Below, piece by piece: positions 43,453 to 52,695 of a stretch of 64,000 bases of DNA. Position 1 is the stretch's first letter. Each line of letters opens with the position of its first letter. Source of the stretch: Alphaproteobacteria bacterium (GTDB lineage: Bacteria; Pseudomonadota; Alphaproteobacteria; Rhizobiales; Hyphomicrobiaceae); NCBI GenBank assembly GCA_018830445.1, contig JAHJSN010000045.1:35362-99361 (forward strand), written 5' to 3'. The translations under genes were made by a program, and so were the position numbers. The notes below the pieces were generated by a model that worked only from the letters and a program-made list of their open reading frames with translations, did no database searches and was not told the origin of the DNA.

Positions 43453-44265
43453 CTACCCGGCGGTCAAAAGTATCTCGCCCTTGCCGAGGCTCGCCATGTC
43501 GCCCATCAGTCGGCGCGGTGCCGCTGGCATCGGCGGCGGTGCCAGATCTTCGAGCGTTTTCGCCCAGTAGGCGGCCATGATTTTGAGGATGAGAAGTTCG
43601 TGCGTTCCGCAATCGACGAAGGTTGCCGATGCTGGGTAAAGCGTTGGCCCGATCAGCGTTCCGCGACGCATCTGCACGCCTGCTCCGGCCGATAGTCCCT
43701 GTTCGCCGAAGATCGTGCCGCCCATCATGCGCGCACCGGCATCGCGGCCCATGCTGCCTTTGACGATGATCGACCCCCGCCGCATGCGCTCGCCGGAAAG
43801 CTCGCCCGTGTTGCCTTTGACGACGACGTTGCCACCGGCCATGCCATCCTTTTCGCCCGAATGCGGACCGCCAAGATGCGCTCCCGCCGAACCACCGACG
43901 ACGATCAGGCCGCCGCGCAGGTTGGAGGCAAGATAGTCCCCGGCATTGCCCAGGATGTCGAGACGGCCTGACTTCATGCGCCGGCCTGCATTGGCCCCGG
44001 CATGGCCGTCGACGACAATCAATCCGCCGGCGTTTTCCGCCCCGACGCTTTCGAACTTGTCCGAGCCGCCCTCGAAATGGATCGTGTCGCCCGCTTCGCC
44101 GCTGACCGCGAAGCAGTCGCCGACGACGAGTTTGTCGGCGCCCTGCGCAACGACGAGTTTTTCGATTTCGGCGACCGAAAGTCCAGCGAGCTTGCCTGGA
44201 ACAAGCTGAGCCAGATCGATCCGGCGCGGCGGCGCCGCCCGCAGTTTCAACTTCAGGGCGCTCAT
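43453..44265 (-). CDS. fhcC: Formyltransferase/hydrolase complex subunit C
   Basis: A 270-residue protein homologous to formylmethanofuran dehydrogenase subunit C. In aerobic methylotrophs the Fhc complex converts formyl-H4MPT to formate. The sequence is a glycine-rich right-handed beta-helix with repeated GxxxGxxM(x)xG turns (GANAGRRMKSG, GELSGERMRRG, GRDAGARMMGG, GAGVQMRRG). It overlaps fhcD by 4 bases. Subunits A and B are not found intact nearby, although the usual order places fhcB and fhcA before fhcD. Confidence 0.93.
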   Translation of the reverse strand: MSALKLKLRAAPPRRIDLAQLVPGKLAGLSVAEIEKLVVAQGADKLVVGDCFAVSGEAGDTIHFEGGSDKFESVGAENAGGLIVVDGHAGANAGRRMKSGRLDILGNAGDYLASNLRGGLIVVGGSAGAHLGGPHSGEKDGMAGGNVVVKGNTGELSGERMRRGSIIVKGSMGRDAGARMMGGTIFGEQGLSAGAGVQMRRGTLIGPTLYPASATFVDCGTHELLILKIMAAYWAKTLEDLAPPPMPAAPRRLMGDMASLGKGEILLTAG

Positions 44266-45194
44266 GGCAGGTAGTCCTTGAGATGGTAGTGATGCTGGCC
44301 GAGATTGCCGCCGTAGTTGCCGGCGCTGATGCGCGTGACACCGTGCTGCGGGCCGGCTTCCAGTGCCGCCTTGAGGCCCGCCCGCATGGCTTCGCCGACC
44401 GCTTGCGAAGTTAGCCCGTCGATGACGATTTCAAGGACGCACTTGTCGTCCGGCCCGAGTTCGGAATCTACAGCGCCGCGCAACACCGGGCAGAATGCCT
44501 GGTTGGTGGAAGCCGGCGCGCCGTATTTCGATCCGACCTTCGAGCCCGACCGCACGACGCCGCCGGGGAACGGCGTGATGACGTCCGCGACGTCCGCGAT
44601 TGCCTCGACCGCCCGCTCGCAGGTCTGCAAAACCCCGGCGCGATCCTTGCCGATGACGAGGAAGTTGCCGCCGCCGACGGCCTCGGTGGTCACGCCAGCC
44701 TTGTCCTCGATGACGAATTCTCCGTCCATCACCGGCACCCGCCAGTAGCGCACTCCACCGAGTTTGCGGGCCGTCTGCCAGCCGTCGCCGAAGAAGCGCG
44801 GTCCTCCGGAAAGCGAAATCCTGGTGGAGCTTTCCAGTCCGTTGAAGCAGGCCGAGCCGGGGCTTGTCAGGACGCACTGTCCGACGCGGTTCTTGAGCTG
44901 GTCCTCGACCATGTTGGGCGCGAACCCGAATATCAGCACACGCACGCCGGGCCGTCCGTCGGGTGTCTTGTCAGCCGCGACCTCGTAGTCGATGCCGCAC
45001 TCGGCGCCGCAGCCGATCACCGAGGTGCCGAACCCAGTCATGGTTACCGCCGACTGGCGAGCCCATTTCGCGGTGTCTGCCGTAATGATGATGCCGGTTC
45101 CGCTCATGCCGAAGGCTTCGGCGAACGTGTCGTCGATGATGATGCCGTTCCGCGTGATCGGTGCAGCGGTGTTGGTTTCGTTCCCCTCGCTCAC
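44262..45194 (-). CDS. fhcD: Formylmethanofuran--tetrahydromethanopterin formyltransferase
   Basis: A 310-residue enzyme of the H4MPT-linked C1 pathway. It exchanges the formyl group between H4MPT and the methanofuran analogue in the Fhc complex. Conserved segments include NGIIIDDTFAEAFGM at the start, GFGTSVIGCGAECGID, TSPGSACFNGL and the end ISAGNYGGNLGQHHYHLKDY. The start is GTG (45194), whose GTGA overlaps the stop of an upstream short frame, so translation is coupled to whatever precedes it. Confidence 0.94.
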   Translation of the reverse strand: MSEGNETNTAAPITRNGIIIDDTFAEAFGMSGTGIIITADTAKWARQSAVTMTGFGTSVIGCGAECGIDYEVAADKTPDGRPGVRVLIFGFAPNMVEDQLKNRVGQCVLTSPGSACFNGLESSTRISLSGGPRFFGDGWQTARKLGGVRYWRVPVMDGEFVIEDKAGVTTEAVGGGNFLVIGKDRAGVLQTCERAVEAIADVADVITPFPGGVVRSGSKVGSKYGAPASTNQAFCPVLRGAVDSELGPDDKCVLEIVIDGLTSQAVGEAMRAGLKAALEAGPQHGVTRISAGNYGGNLGQHHYHLKDYLP

Positions 45195-45448
45195 GCTATG
45201 ACCTCGAACGGACAGGTTGCTCGCATGATTGTCTCCGGCACGTTGATGGTGTCTGGCGGTGCGTAGCGCGGCCCGTCCGAGAACGGCTTGCAGGTTTCAA
45301 GGATCCCGCAATGCGGCGGGAAAATTCGGAATTCTGCGGTTGTCACGGTTCCTGGCCAGCCCTTGCTTCGCGCAGGAAGGAAGCATGGACTTTCGTAGAA
45401 AACAACACTTGATCGCTTTGCATTGGAAACGATTTGTCGCCCGGACAT
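45191..45448 (-). CDS. Unrecognised frame coupled to fhcD; possible remnant of fhcA
   Basis: An 85-codon frame whose TGA overlaps the fhcD start (GTGA). The last ~38 residues (from GILETCKPFSDG to ATCPFEVIA) look protein-like; the first part is less convincing. In the usual fhcBADC order the upstream neighbour is fhcA, so this could be the tail of a deleted or rearranged fhcA, or an independent small gene. I cannot confirm a family match. Confidence 0.4.
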   Translation of the reverse strand: MSGRQIVSNAKRSSVVFYESPCFLPARSKGWPGTVTTAEFRIFPPHCGILETCKPFSDGPRYAPPDTINVPETIMRATCPFEVIA

Positions 45449-45541
45449 TGCCCTGCCGGATTTCCATGTCTAGTTTGCGCGCCGGTCCGGTCGTCAGCTG
45501 CGGCCGGTAAGGAAATGCCGTGTTTCTTTGGGAGGATAGGA

Positions 45542-46078
45542 ATGTTGCGAACGCTCGCACTGGGACTGTTAATGCTGCCGCTCGTCGTGGTTGGTTCGGC
45601 AAATGCGCACGGTCCCACGCGCCAGAAGGTTACCGAAACCGTCGAGATCAATGCGTCTCCCGACAAGGTCTGGGGCGTCATCAAGAACTTCCATGATTTC
45701 AGCTGGCACCCTGCCGTTGAAAAGACCGAAGGCGATGGCGGTAACGCGGAAGGTGCCAAGCGCGTTGTGTTCGTCAAGGGCGCTGGCCAGCTTCACGAAG
45801 AACTGTTGAGCTATGACGAGGCCGGCCGCAAGTTCAAGTATTCCATCAGCAAAACCGACATGAAGGTGCTGCCGGTCAATAACTACACCTCGACATTGAT
45901 GGTTGAGGATGCCGGCGACGGAAAATCGAAGGTGACCTGGAAAGGTGCGTTTTATCGCGGCTATATGAACAATAACCCCCCCGCTGACCAGAACGATGCA
46001 GCCGCCGTCAATGCCGCCAAGGGCGTCTATCGCGGCGGTCTCGACGGCCTCAAGGCGAAGATCGAGGGTGCGGGATAG
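45542..46078 (+). CDS. mxaD: MxaD-like SRPBCC-domain periplasmic protein
   Basis: A 178-residue exported protein. Signal peptide MLRTLALGLLMLPLVVVGSA up to NAHG, followed by an SRPBCC/START-like fold (QKVTETVEINASPDKVWGVI, FHDFSWHPAV). It matches MxaD, which has been reported to assist electron flow from methanol dehydrogenase to cytochrome c. ATG 45542 follows GGGAGGATAGGA; an upstream frame from 45434 is not needed. It begins the xox accessory gene run. Confidence 0.9.
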   Translation: MLRTLALGLLMLPLVVVGSANAHGPTRQKVTETVEINASPDKVWGVIKNFHDFSWHPAVEKTEGDGGNAEGAKRVVFVKGAGQLHEELLSYDEAGRKFKYSISKTDMKVLPVNNYTSTLMVEDAGDGKSKVTWKGAFYRGYMNNNPPADQNDAAAVNAAKGVYRGGLDGLKAKIEGAG

Positions 46079-46119
46079 AGCATGTTCAGCAAGAGAGTGA
46101 GCGGTTTTGCGTTTCGAAC

Positions 46120-47178
46120 ATGCGACAAAACAGAAAATTAGTGCGCATTCGCCATTCCATTGAAGGTGAGCGCGCACGATTGCTGCGGCCTCGCACGAAA
46201 GCCTTGCGGACCCGGACGGCGGCCCAACTGGCCGCCGCCACGCTATTGGCGGCCCTTTGCACGGCCCTGGCGGCCCCGCCATCCGTTGCTGAACAAGGTT
46301 CCGCCGAGGCTTTGGTGACGAGCCAGATCGCCGAGACAGTCACCTTCGTCAACGTCGATACGATGCAGGTTACCGGACAGGTATCCATTCCCGGCAAGCC
46401 CGCCGGTATTGCACTTTCACCGGACCGCAAGACGGCTTATGTGACGGCCCCGGAAGCCCGGGTGCTGGCCGTCATCGACATTGAAAGCCGCACGGTCATT
46501 GATCGGCTGGCGGTTGGCAACGGCCCCCTCGGGGTCGCCGTCCACCCGCAAGACGGCCGCATCTTCGTCGCCGACTGGTACGACCACCGCATCGCGGTCA
46601 TTGACCCTTCGACCCGTGCGGTCACAGCCTACATTCCGGTCGGAGAAAGTCCTTCCGGCATTGCCATCACACCTGACGGTCGCCTTGTGTTGAGCGCGGA
46701 TCGCGACAGCCATCAGGTCTCCCTCATCGATGCGGCGACTCTCACCGTGATCGGAACCGTGCCGGTCGGCGAACGGCCGTTTGGAATCACCATCGATGCG
46801 GATGGCCGTTTCGCCTATACCGCCAACGTCAAGAGCAATGACGTCTCGATCATCGACATCGCCGCCGGTAGGACGGTTGCCACGATCGCCGTGGGAAAGC
46901 GGCCCTATGCCGTGGCCTTGGCTGCCGGGCGGGCGTTCGTCACCGACCAGTATTCAGAGACGGTCAGCGTGATCGATTTGGATAAGAAGGCCGTAGTAAA
47001 GGCGGTAAAGGTTGGTGCTTATCCAGAAGGTATCGCCGCCGGTCGCAACGGCCGGTTCGTCTACGTGGCCTGCTGGGAAGACAACACACTGGAGCGGATC
47101 GACGCCCAAACCCTTGAAATCACAGGCCGTATCGAGGTCCCGGACGGGCCCAGGGCATTTGGCGACTTTCTGCGTTGA
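46120..47178 (+). CDS. YncE-like beta-propeller exported protein
   Basis: A 352-residue protein. The N-terminus is long and basic, then hydrophobic (AAQLAAATLLAALCTALAA), consistent with an exported protein. Seven or so YVTN-type repeats follow: GIALSPDRKTAYVTAPEARV, GVAVHPQDGRIFVADW, GIAITPDGRLVLSAD, GITIDADGRFAYTANVKS, and VALAAGRAFVTDQY. Such propellers are frequent beside PQQ dehydrogenase genes; a role in assembly or binding of the enzyme is plausible but unproven. It lies 41 bases after the MxaD-like gene. Confidence 0.85.
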   Translation: MRQNRKLVRIRHSIEGERARLLRPRTKALRTRTAAQLAAATLLAALCTALAAPPSVAEQGSAEALVTSQIAETVTFVNVDTMQVTGQVSIPGKPAGIALSPDRKTAYVTAPEARVLAVIDIESRTVIDRLAVGNGPLGVAVHPQDGRIFVADWYDHRIAVIDPSTRAVTAYIPVGESPSGIAITPDGRLVLSADRDSHQVSLIDAATLTVIGTVPVGERPFGITIDADGRFAYTANVKSNDVSIIDIAAGRTVATIAVGKRPYAVALAAGRAFVTDQYSETVSVIDLDKKAVVKAVKVGAYPEGIAAGRNGRFVYVACWEDNTLERIDAQTLEITGRIEVPDGPRAFGDFLR

Positions 47179-47293
47179 CGCTTGCAGTATCGCCGCCTTG
47201 TGCGGATAGGCTTTGCTATTGTAACTAAAGCCCAAATCGACCTTGCTCGGCTGCCGGGCAGCCGCTGACGTTAAACAAAGTGGAGGAACTTAT

Positions 47294-48034
47294 ATGCAGC
47301 TCGCGCTGTCCAATATCCGACGTATGGGTCTTGCCGCCGCCGCAATCGTCCTCGGCTCTGTCTCGGTTCTTGCCGCCGAAAGCCCGACGATCCAATCGGA
47401 ACTTTTCGACCGGAAGCACATCGACGATCTGTCGGCCGGTACCAAGCTCGTTTACGATTTTGAACGCAGCCCCTCTGAACCCAAGTTGCTCGGACCCGGC
47501 ATGAAAAGCGTCATCGAAGTGAATGTCGACAAGTTAAACGACGACGGCACCCGCGATCTCACCGTGCAGATTTTCCGTGGAGAATACGAACGCGAACCGC
47601 GCAACATGGGTGGACTGACCATCAATCCTGTTATGGTGTTCTATCTGGATCGCGCCGTCTCGGGCTTTTCGCTGCTTGCCGGCGGCAGCCAAGCCTACCA
47701 CAAGAATCGCTTTCGCCTCGCGCTGCGTACCGAGGGTGGCCTTGCTCCTGTGAAATTCGCTTACAATGGCAAAGAGGTTGAAGGCTACCGGCTGGCAGTC
47801 CGGCCTTTCACCGGCGACCGCAAGAACATCGACAAGATGAAGGGCTATGAAAACGCCCAGTTTGATTTTCTGATGAGCGATGACGTGCCGGGCTACTTTG
47901 CGGCCTTCAAATCCCACTACAGCAGCCCCAAGCCCGGCTCGCCCTCGCTTGAAGAAACGATCGTTCTCCAGGGCGTGACAATTCCCGAAGACGGCGTTGG
48001 CGGCGTCGCGCCAGATCGAGGTGAGAAGCAATAA
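47294..48034 (+). CDS. Exported protein of the xox region, family not recognised
   Basis: A 246-residue protein. Signal peptide (IRRMGLAAAAIVLGSVSVLAAE). The mature part has a start SPTIQSELFDRKHIDDLSAG, beta-strand-rich segments (YDFERSPSEPKLLGPGMKSV, RDLTVQIFRGEYE) and FRLALRTEGG-containing central region, resembling DUF3108-like beta-barrel proteins only in general style. Ribosome site GGAGG precedes ATG 47294. It overlaps the next gene by one base (TAATG), so both are co-translated. Position suggests a methanol-oxidation accessory. Confidence 0.75.
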   Translation: MQLALSNIRRMGLAAAAIVLGSVSVLAAESPTIQSELFDRKHIDDLSAGTKLVYDFERSPSEPKLLGPGMKSVIEVNVDKLNDDGTRDLTVQIFRGEYEREPRNMGGLTINPVMVFYLDRAVSGFSLLAGGSQAYHKNRFRLALRTEGGLAPVKFAYNGKEVEGYRLAVRPFTGDRKNIDKMKGYENAQFDFLMSDDVPGYFAAFKSHYSSPKPGSPSLEETIVLQGVTIPEDGVGGVAPDRGEKQ

Positions 48035-48396
48035 TGGGACGGCGAGAAATGCTTTTCGGCAGATCGGTTGCGGCAGCGCTCGCGCTATTCGTCTGCGGCT
48101 CCGCAACGGCGGCGGAACTTCCGACGAACGATTATCCGACGGTCTCGCGCGCCGATTATGTCTTCGCCTGCATGCAGGTGAACGGGCAATCGCGCGAGAC
48201 GCTGTTCAAGTGTTCCTGCTCGATCGACAAGATCGCGGAACTGATCCCCTTCAAGGACTACGAGGAAGCCGAAACGATCATGTCGGTCATCCAGAAGGGT
48301 GGCGAGTCGGTTGCGGCGCTGCGCTACAAGCCGTTGCAGGACAAGGTCAATCGCTTGAAAAAGGCGCAGGTGGAAGCGGAAATCCGCTGCTTCTGA
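48034..48396 (+). CDS. Small exported protein coupled to the preceding gene
   Basis: A 120-residue protein with a signal peptide ending near ATAAE. The mature part (~92 residues) is helical, with cysteines at YVFACMQVNG, LFKCSCSIDKI and the terminal RCF, giving four that may form two disulfides. Start overlaps the previous stop (TAATG). A terminator follows at 48413. The family is unknown to me; its consistent spacing in the xox cluster makes a role in the same pathway likely (inference). Confidence 0.75.
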   Translation: MGRREMLFGRSVAAALALFVCGSATAAELPTNDYPTVSRADYVFACMQVNGQSRETLFKCSCSIDKIAELIPFKDYEEAETIMSVIQKGGESVAALRYKPLQDKVNRLKKAQVEAEIRCF

Positions 48397-48412
48397 TCGC
48401 TATGCAGAACGT

Positions 48413-48443
48413 AAAAATGGCCGGCTCATTGCCGGCCATTTTT
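48413..48443. terminator. Hairpin terminator between convergent transcription units
   Basis: AAAAATGGCCGGC-TCATT-GCCGGCCATTTTT is a perfect stem with A- and T-runs at its base. It ends the accessory run (plus) and the SoxYZ-like gene (minus). Confidence 0.9.
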
Positions 48444-48468
48444 GTTTCGACTTACGATTGATCCGGCT

Positions 48469-49296
48469 CTACGAACCTGTCACGTCCGCAGACGTGGTGA
48501 ACACTTTCCCATCAGTGTCGCGCGCCGAGACACTCAAGGGACCTTCGATGCCGACGGCATAGGTGAACTGGATATTGGGGTTCTCCGAAAGCGAAATGCC
48601 GCCGTCCATGTTGAACACCACCTTGTCGCCCTTGCGCACCTCCATGTGCTCCACGAATTTCGCCGGGATATAGAGGCCGGTGACCTGGTTCATTTGCATG
48701 CCCGAATAATTCGGATGCCGCACCATCACTTGCGCTTCGGCGGTCGGGCTTGACGCGCCCTCGGGCTTGCTTGCGAATGGCCGCAACTTCATCTTCCCGA
48801 TGTTCGCCAGCGCCGCGTCCATGTCCTTCAAGGCCGGTGCCGAGCACCCGCCGGCCGCCTTGACGTATTTGGTCTGCATATGAAGCGAGCCGTCGTCGAG
48901 TTCGATCACCGCGCGCACATTCGAGTACATGTCGACGCGCACCCGCGTCGAGATCTTGCGTTCCCCCAGCCCTGCGGCTTCGCCGAAGGTAAATGCCGCG
49001 ACAACCGGGGCCGGATTCTTTTCCACGATCAGCGTCAGTTTGCGCACCTTCGCGGCGATGCCGCCCGGGATGGTGACCGTGATTGGCACGATCGCCGCGT
49101 CTTCCGCGCGGTAGGGCGCATCGAGCGCGAGCTTGCCGTCGCCTTCTGCGATTTGCCGGTTTTCGCCGAACACGTCGTTGCGGATGCTTTGCCACAACTC
49201 GGCGTCTTCATCGGCCTTTGCGATCGGGCTCTGCCACACGAACAACGCGCTGCCGAGAGCGGCAACGAGGGCGAGTGTCCAGAATCTGTTGGCCAT
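48469..49296 (-). CDS. Quinoprotein dehydrogenase-associated SoxYZ-like carrier
   Basis: A 275-residue exported fusion. Signal peptide (ANRFWTLALVAALGSALFVW up to AKA), then a SoxY-like domain (about 45-155) that ends in the Cys-containing GGCSAPALKD, and a SoxZ-like domain (about 180-275: VMVRHPNYSGMQMN, YIPAKFVEHMEVRKGDKVVF). This family accompanies PQQ dehydrogenases, as in the quinoprotein relay systems; the carrier's substrate is not known. ATG 49296 has GGAGG 7 bases upstream. Confidence 0.88.
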   Translation of the reverse strand: MANRFWTLALVAALGSALFVWQSPIAKADEDAELWQSIRNDVFGENRQIAEGDGKLALDAPYRAEDAAIVPITVTIPGGIAAKVRKLTLIVEKNPAPVVAAFTFGEAAGLGERKISTRVRVDMYSNVRAVIELDDGSLHMQTKYVKAAGGCSAPALKDMDAALANIGKMKLRPFASKPEGASSPTAEAQVMVRHPNYSGMQMNQVTGLYIPAKFVEHMEVRKGDKVVFNMDGGISLSENPNIQFTYAVGIEGPLSVSARDTDGKVFTTSADVTGS

Positions 49297-49448
49297 TGGC
49301 CGGTCCTCCGATCGTATTGGCAATTATGAACTCCGGCCCGGAACTCGATACATCTTGTTTTTCTAATGTAACATGTCCCGTCAATGGCCGAAACAATCAA
49401 CCGGCCATCCGCTCAACACTGCGTTACTAGTTGTGGTGCCTCAAGAGG

Positions 49449-50474
49449 CTATTCCCACTCGAGCTCGGCAAAGGCCGCCGAAACGTTGCGTTTGTGAAAA
49501 TCCTCGAACAGCTGCCACTGTGACGCCTCGCCGCCCGCTGCGGTGTCGACCGCTTCACTGATCGTTCCGCCCCGCTTGATGATCGCGCGAACATCGTTTG
49601 CCACAGCATTCAGGTAGCGCAGCATCGGCATCGACGCCTCCGGCCATGAAAGCGCTGCCGGTCCGTGACCCGGGACGATCTTCTGTGCCGGTGAATTCCC
49701 TATTTTTTCAAGCGTTTCGATCCATCCCTTGATCGATCCGTCGAGCGATGGAACGTGCCCCGAAAAAATCAGGTCCCCCATGAATGCGACCCCGGTTTTG
49801 TCGTCGGTGACGATCAGATCGTTGTCCGTGTGGGCCGTGTTCTGGGCTGAAAGCTGCAAGCTGCGGCCCCCCAGATCGATTGAGGATGACGTCTCGACGA
49901 GTTGATCTGGAAGAACGATTTGCGTTCCGGCAAACGCTTCTGCCCCGAGCATTTCGGAGGCAACGCGCAAATAGCGTTCGCTCCGCGCGGTAAGCGCGCG
50001 CGGCATCTTGTGATGCGCAACAAACGCCGCGGCATCGGCTTTGAACGCCGCGTTTCCCAGCACGTGATCGGGGTGCATATGGGTGTTGATGACGTATTTG
50101 ATCGGGTTTTTTGTGCGCTCGGCGACGGCTGCGCGCAGTGCTGCTCCGGCGAGATAGCTGCCGCCAGTGTCGATCACCGCCACGGCGTCGGTTCCGATCA
50201 CGAATCCTGCGTTTGAGATGTCGCCGTGGTTCTCGGGCGCCTGGTCGGCGATCTGGCCTTGATGCACAAACACGCCATCGGCGATTTCAATAGAATTTGC
50301 CGCCTCGGTTTCGCGTGCTTGAAGCCCACCGAAGTAGCGTGCAAAACCAGCGCTTCCGCCCATGAACAGAAGGCCCAGGCATGCCGTTCGGCGTGTCGGA
50401 TGCGCGGCGTTCAGATGCTTTCGTTGCAGCAAGGTTGAATTGCTTTTTCCGCAAGCCGGTCCGTCATCGAACAT
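49449..50474 (-). CDS. Quinoprotein relay system zinc metallohydrolase (MBL fold)
   Basis: A 341-residue metallo-beta-lactamase-fold protein. The zinc site is THMHPDHVLGN (HxHxDH), with further ligands in NTAHTDNDLIV and the HGP of VPGHGPA. N-terminal region has a twin-arginine-like stretch (TRRTACLGLLFMGGSAG), so it is probably exported. The family accompanies SoxYZ-like carriers and PQQ dehydrogenases. I chose ATG 50474 because GGAAGG lies upstream; the frame is open to 50630. It is divergent from xoxF. Confidence 0.87.
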   Translation of the reverse strand: MFDDGPACGKSNSTLLQRKHLNAAHPTRRTACLGLLFMGGSAGFARYFGGLQARETEAANSIEIADGVFVHQGQIADQAPENHGDISNAGFVIGTDAVAVIDTGGSYLAGAALRAAVAERTKNPIKYVINTHMHPDHVLGNAAFKADAAAFVAHHKMPRALTARSERYLRVASEMLGAEAFAGTQIVLPDQLVETSSSIDLGGRSLQLSAQNTAHTDNDLIVTDDKTGVAFMGDLIFSGHVPSLDGSIKGWIETLEKIGNSPAQKIVPGHGPAALSWPEASMPMLRYLNAVANDVRAIIKRGGTISEAVDTAAGGEASQWQLFEDFHKRNVSAAFAELEWE

Positions 50475-50842
50475 TCTGTTCTTCCTTCCATTGCCTGGAC
50501 CATGCATACGCGGTGATTTGGCGGTCTCGAACGAAAAAATTGTTGTGAAAGAACCGCAATGATTGCGCCGGGCTCCAGAAAACAAAAGGAAAAAGACAGG
50601 CTGCCGGGAAAAATTCCCGATATTGCTCAACCATTCTTCATGTAGACTTGCGTCGTGCGACGAAAAGTGCCAAAACTCCGCGCAGGCAGCACGACTTCAG
50701 GCGCCGAGGGTTGTTCTTTGGTGTTCGCTTCGAAAGTCTCATCTCACAAGACCGGGTGCCAATCCGGCGAGATCGACGACTGTGACACGCTGACGTTGCT
50801 GTCTCTTGCAAGCGTGGCAAGATCTCACAAGGAGGAAGCGCA
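50475..50842. promoter_or_regulatory. Divergent regulatory region between the metallohydrolase gene and xoxF
   Basis: 368 bases without a gene. Two exact inverted repeats are CGGGAA-AAA-TTCCCG (50605-50619) and CGTCG-TG-CGACG (50651-50662), about 180-240 bases before xoxF. They could be sites for a methanol or lanthanide-responsive regulator; no such regulator gene is in the window. I found no clear sigma-70 boxes. Confidence 0.45.
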
Positions 50843-52642
50843 ATGCGCAAGAGTGCACTAACTGGTGCGCTGCTCGCTGCCGTCGTTGTTTCGCCAGCTC
50901 TGGCTAACAAGGACGTCATCAAGCAGACTTCGGACGCCAAACAGTGGGTCCTACAAACTGGTGACTATACGAACCAGCGTTATTCTAAACTCGATCAGAT
51001 CAACGCAAGCAACGTCAAGGACCTGAAGGTCGCTTGGACGTTCTCGACCGGTGTTCTGCGTGGTCACGAAGGTTCGCCTCTCGTGATTGGCGACACCATG
51101 TACCTGCATACTCCGTTCCCGAACAATGTGTTCGCGCTCGACCTGAACGAGCCCGGCCGCATCATTTGGAAATACGAGCCCAAGCAGGACCCCTCGGTCA
51201 TCCCCGTAATGTGCTGCGACACCGTTAACCGCGGTCTCGCCTACGCAGACGGCAAGATCTTCCTCCATCAGGCTGACACCACTGTCGTCGCACTCGACGC
51301 CAAGTCCGGTAAGGAAGTCTGGAAGACGGTCAACGGTGATCCGAAGCGCGGTGAAACCAACACGGCGACGGTTCTCCCCGTCAACGACAAGGTCATCGTC
51401 GGCATCTCCGGTGGTGAATTCGGCGTTCTCGGCCACGTCACCGCCTACGACATGAACTCCGGCAAGATGGTTTGGCGCGGTCACTCCTCCGGTCCGGACG
51501 ATCACATGCTGATGGATCCTGAAAAAACCATGTCGCTCGGCAAGCCGGTCGGCAAGGATTCCTCGCTGAAGACCTGGCAGGGCGATCAGTGGAAGATCGG
51601 TGGCGGCACCACCTGGGGCTGGTATTCCTACGATCCGGAAACCAACCTAGTGTACTACGGCTCGGGTAACCCCTCGACCTGGAACCCGGCACAGCGCCCG
51701 GGCGACAACAAGTGGTCGATGACCATTTGGGCACGTGACGCCGACACCGGTGTTGCCAAGTGGGTCTACCAGATGACCCCGTTCGACGAGTGGGACTATG
51801 ACGGCATCAACGAGATGATTCTCGCTGACATCGACGTCAAAGGTGAGAAGCGCAAGGTTCTCGTCCACTTCGACCGTAACGGCTACGGCTACACCCTTGA
51901 CCGCGTCACTGGTGAGCTGCTCGTTGCTGAAGTCTACGACCCGACCGTCAACTGGACGACCGGCGTGGAATTCGACAAGTCGAAGCCGAACTATGGCCGT
52001 CCCTACGTTGTCGACAAGTACTCGACCGCGAAGAACGGTGAAGACGTGAACTCGAAGGGCATCTGCCCGGCCGCTCTCGGCTCGAAGGACCAGCAGCCTG
52101 CTTCCTTCTCGCCAACCACCGGCCTGTTCTATGTCCCGACGAACCACGTCTGCATGGACTACGAACCCTTCAAGGTTTCGTACACCGCTGGTCAGCCTTA
52201 CGTTGGCGCCACGCTGTCCATGTTCCCGGCTCCGAACAGCCACGGCGGCATGGGTAACTTCATCGCTTGGGATGCTGGCAAGGGCAAGATCGTTTGGTCG
52301 AAGCCTGAGCCCTTCTCGGTATGGTCGGGTGCACTCTCGACCGCTGGCGGCATCGTATTCTACGGTACGCTGGAAGGTTACCTGAAGGCAGTTGATGAGA
52401 AGACGGGCGACGAACTGTTCAAGTTCCGCACTCCGTCGGGCATCATCGGCAACGTCATGACCTACGAGCATGGTGGCAAGCAGTACGTCGGCATCCTGTC
52501 GGGCGTTGGCGGCTGGGCCGGCATCGGTCTGGCAGCTGGCCTCACCAACCCGACCGATGGTCTGGGTGCAGTGGGTGGCTACGCTGGCCTCAACAGCTAC
52601 ACCCGCCTGGGTGGCACGTTGACGGTCTTCTCGCTGCCATAA
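50843..52642 (+). CDS. xoxF: Lanthanide-dependent PQQ methanol dehydrogenase XoxF
   Basis: A 599-residue periplasmic quinoprotein oxidising methanol (and often formaldehyde). Signal peptide ends at about residue 21. The vicinal disulfide is at C124-C125 (MCCD). Metal ligands: Glu192 in GGEFG, Asn276 in GSGNPSTWN, Asp318 and the extra Asp320 in DEWDYDG. The second Asp is what separates lanthanide XoxF from calcium MxaF. Tryptophan-docking propeller repeats are seen throughout. Strong ribosome site AAGGAGG precedes ATG 50843. No mxaFI genes are nearby. Confidence 0.97.
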   Translation: MRKSALTGALLAAVVVSPALANKDVIKQTSDAKQWVLQTGDYTNQRYSKLDQINASNVKDLKVAWTFSTGVLRGHEGSPLVIGDTMYLHTPFPNNVFALDLNEPGRIIWKYEPKQDPSVIPVMCCDTVNRGLAYADGKIFLHQADTTVVALDAKSGKEVWKTVNGDPKRGETNTATVLPVNDKVIVGISGGEFGVLGHVTAYDMNSGKMVWRGHSSGPDDHMLMDPEKTMSLGKPVGKDSSLKTWQGDQWKIGGGTTWGWYSYDPETNLVYYGSGNPSTWNPAQRPGDNKWSMTIWARDADTGVAKWVYQMTPFDEWDYDGINEMILADIDVKGEKRKVLVHFDRNGYGYTLDRVTGELLVAEVYDPTVNWTTGVEFDKSKPNYGRPYVVDKYSTAKNGEDVNSKGICPAALGSKDQQPASFSPTTGLFYVPTNHVCMDYEPFKVSYTAGQPYVGATLSMFPAPNSHGGMGNFIAWDAGKGKIVWSKPEPFSVWSGALSTAGGIVFYGTLEGYLKAVDEKTGDELFKFRTPSGIIGNVMTYEHGGKQYVGILSGVGGWAGIGLAAGLTNPTDGLGAVGGYAGLNSYTRLGGTLTVFSLP

Positions 52643-52661
52643 GCGATACGTGATCGAAATG

Positions 52662-52695
52662 GGCCGGTGCGGGGTAACCTGCGCCGGCCTTTTTT
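52662..52695 (+). terminator. Rho-independent terminator after xoxF
   Basis: GGCCGGTGC-GGGGTAACCT-GCGCCGGCC followed by six T. It separates xoxF from xoxG, so downstream genes depend on read-through or their own promoter. Confidence 0.88.

Noticed and set aside
50475-50842. Riboswitch before xoxF
   Set aside because: The leader has two short palindromes but no known riboswitch pattern; they lie too far upstream of the start to be assigned.
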